Shown in pieces: positions 44,178-44,429 of a DNA stretch of 44,429 nt. The stretch comes from Candidatus Peregrinibacteria bacterium (GTDB taxonomy: Bacteria; Patescibacteriota; Gracilibacteria; CAIRYL01; GCA-016699755). Made by a program: the position numbers and the translations under genes. Under the pieces are notes generated by a model. It worked only from the letters and a program-made list of their open reading frames with translations. It was not told where the DNA came from and searched no databases. The stretch covers positions 1-44,429 of the forward strand of contig JANTGK010000007.1 in assembly GCA_024762935.1 (NCBI GenBank), given 5' to 3'. Numbering within the stretch: the stretch's first letter is position 1; every line of letters begins with the position of its first letter.

Positions 44178-44205
44178 TTTTGGTTCCGACTGTTTGGGAC
44201 CAAAA
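44178..44205 (+). promoter_or_regulatory. Hairpin between subunits K and E
   Basis: TTTTGGTTCC (44178-44187) pairs with GGGACCAAAA (44196-44205), one G-U pair, eight-base loop. A T-run (44215-44221) follows ten bases later. It may protect the K mRNA or partly end transcription, giving more K than E. Confidence 0.6.
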
Positions 44206-44229
44206 TCGAAAGCATTTTTTTATTTCAAA

Positions 44230-44429
44230 ATGGCTCTTCAGGATATCATTCAGAAAATTCTCGATGATGCGGAGATGGAAGCAAAAGCTCTTCTTGACTC
44301 ATCACGCGTTGAAGCAGACGCCCTTCTTGCTCAGTCAGCAGTTGATGCTGAGGCAACAAACGCTGCAATCGAGAAAAAAGGGGAAGGTAAAATTTCTCAA
44401 CTCCACAAAAAAGTTGAAAATTTGGCTCG
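44230..44429 (+). CDS. V/A-type ATPase subunit E, 5' part only
   Basis: The frame starts MALQDIIQKILDDAEMEAKALLDSSRVEADALL at 44230 and runs off the right edge (66 codons seen). The helical, Ala/Glu/Lys-rich N-terminus and its place after K match subunit E of the peripheral stalk. Confidence 0.8.
   Translation, partial: MALQDIIQKILDDAEMEAKALLDSSRVEADALLAQSAVDAEATNAAIEKKGEGKISQLHKKVENLA

Overview
The window looks like a chromosomal stretch from a streamlined, AT-rich bacterium of the Candidate Phyla Radiation (Patescibacteria). The clues are a spc ribosomal operon with no L30 gene between S5 and L15, a VirB2-like small membrane protein, a V/A-type ATPase operon, a split SUF system, and dense packing with 1-4 base gene overlaps. 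TGA is used as a normal stop in many overlapping ATGA junctions, so this is not a lineage that reads UGA as glycine. A Peregrinibacteria-like lineage is possible, but I cannot place it firmly.

Layout. 1-1689: a large secreted beta-rich surface protein (minus strand) runs off the left edge. 1812-5444: a tightly coupled minus-strand cluster sufD-sufS-SufU-like-mnmA, preceded by a Lpd-like flavoprotein (5569-6951). 7097-9112: a secreted seven-bladed LVIVD propeller protein. 9300-10721: sufB. 10820-12488: a three-gene plus-strand operon ending in a CPBP protease. 13062-15265: gatB-sufC. 15475-17472: gyrB. 17479-19119: a protein with two peptidoglycan-binding-like repeats. 19197-19919: a RAYT (Y1) transposase with REP-like hairpins. 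20060-21680: a distinctly GC-richer two-gene island encoding a lipoprotein and a secreted protein. 21997-24569: RNase HI and a long SecD. 24730-31427: purF, RNase J, a TyrA-PheA fusion and serS. 31586-37808: ribosomal proteins L16-L29-S17-L14, then a decayed antisense secreted-protein gene, then L24-L5-S14-S8-L6-L18-S5-L15. 37927-41158: prs, a VirB2-like protein, a small basic protein and a membrane glycosyltransferase. 41351-44429: a V/A-type ATPase operon (G/H, I, K, E) that runs off the right edge.

How the genes work together. SufB, SufC, SufD and SufS could form a complete Fe-S assembly machine although their genes lie in three places. SufS is also the likely sulfur donor for MnmA, whose gene overlaps that of a SufU-like protein lacking two of three cysteine ligands. 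The V-ATPase K subunit keeps the residues that bind Na+ in the Enterococcus enzyme.

The most unusual signals are not genes. (1) Three operon promoters (L16, L24, V-ATPase) share an identical architecture: TTGAC, a CARAAT -10 box, exactly four bases, TGGC, one base, and a run of 6-7 T at the predicted transcript start. (2) Arrays of 7-bp NNNATTC repeats sit just behind three minus-strand genes. (3) Short inverted repeats bracket the GC-rich island. (4) A perfect 12-bp palindrome encloses the LVIVD gene promoter. All coordinates were read by eye; no database search was possible.
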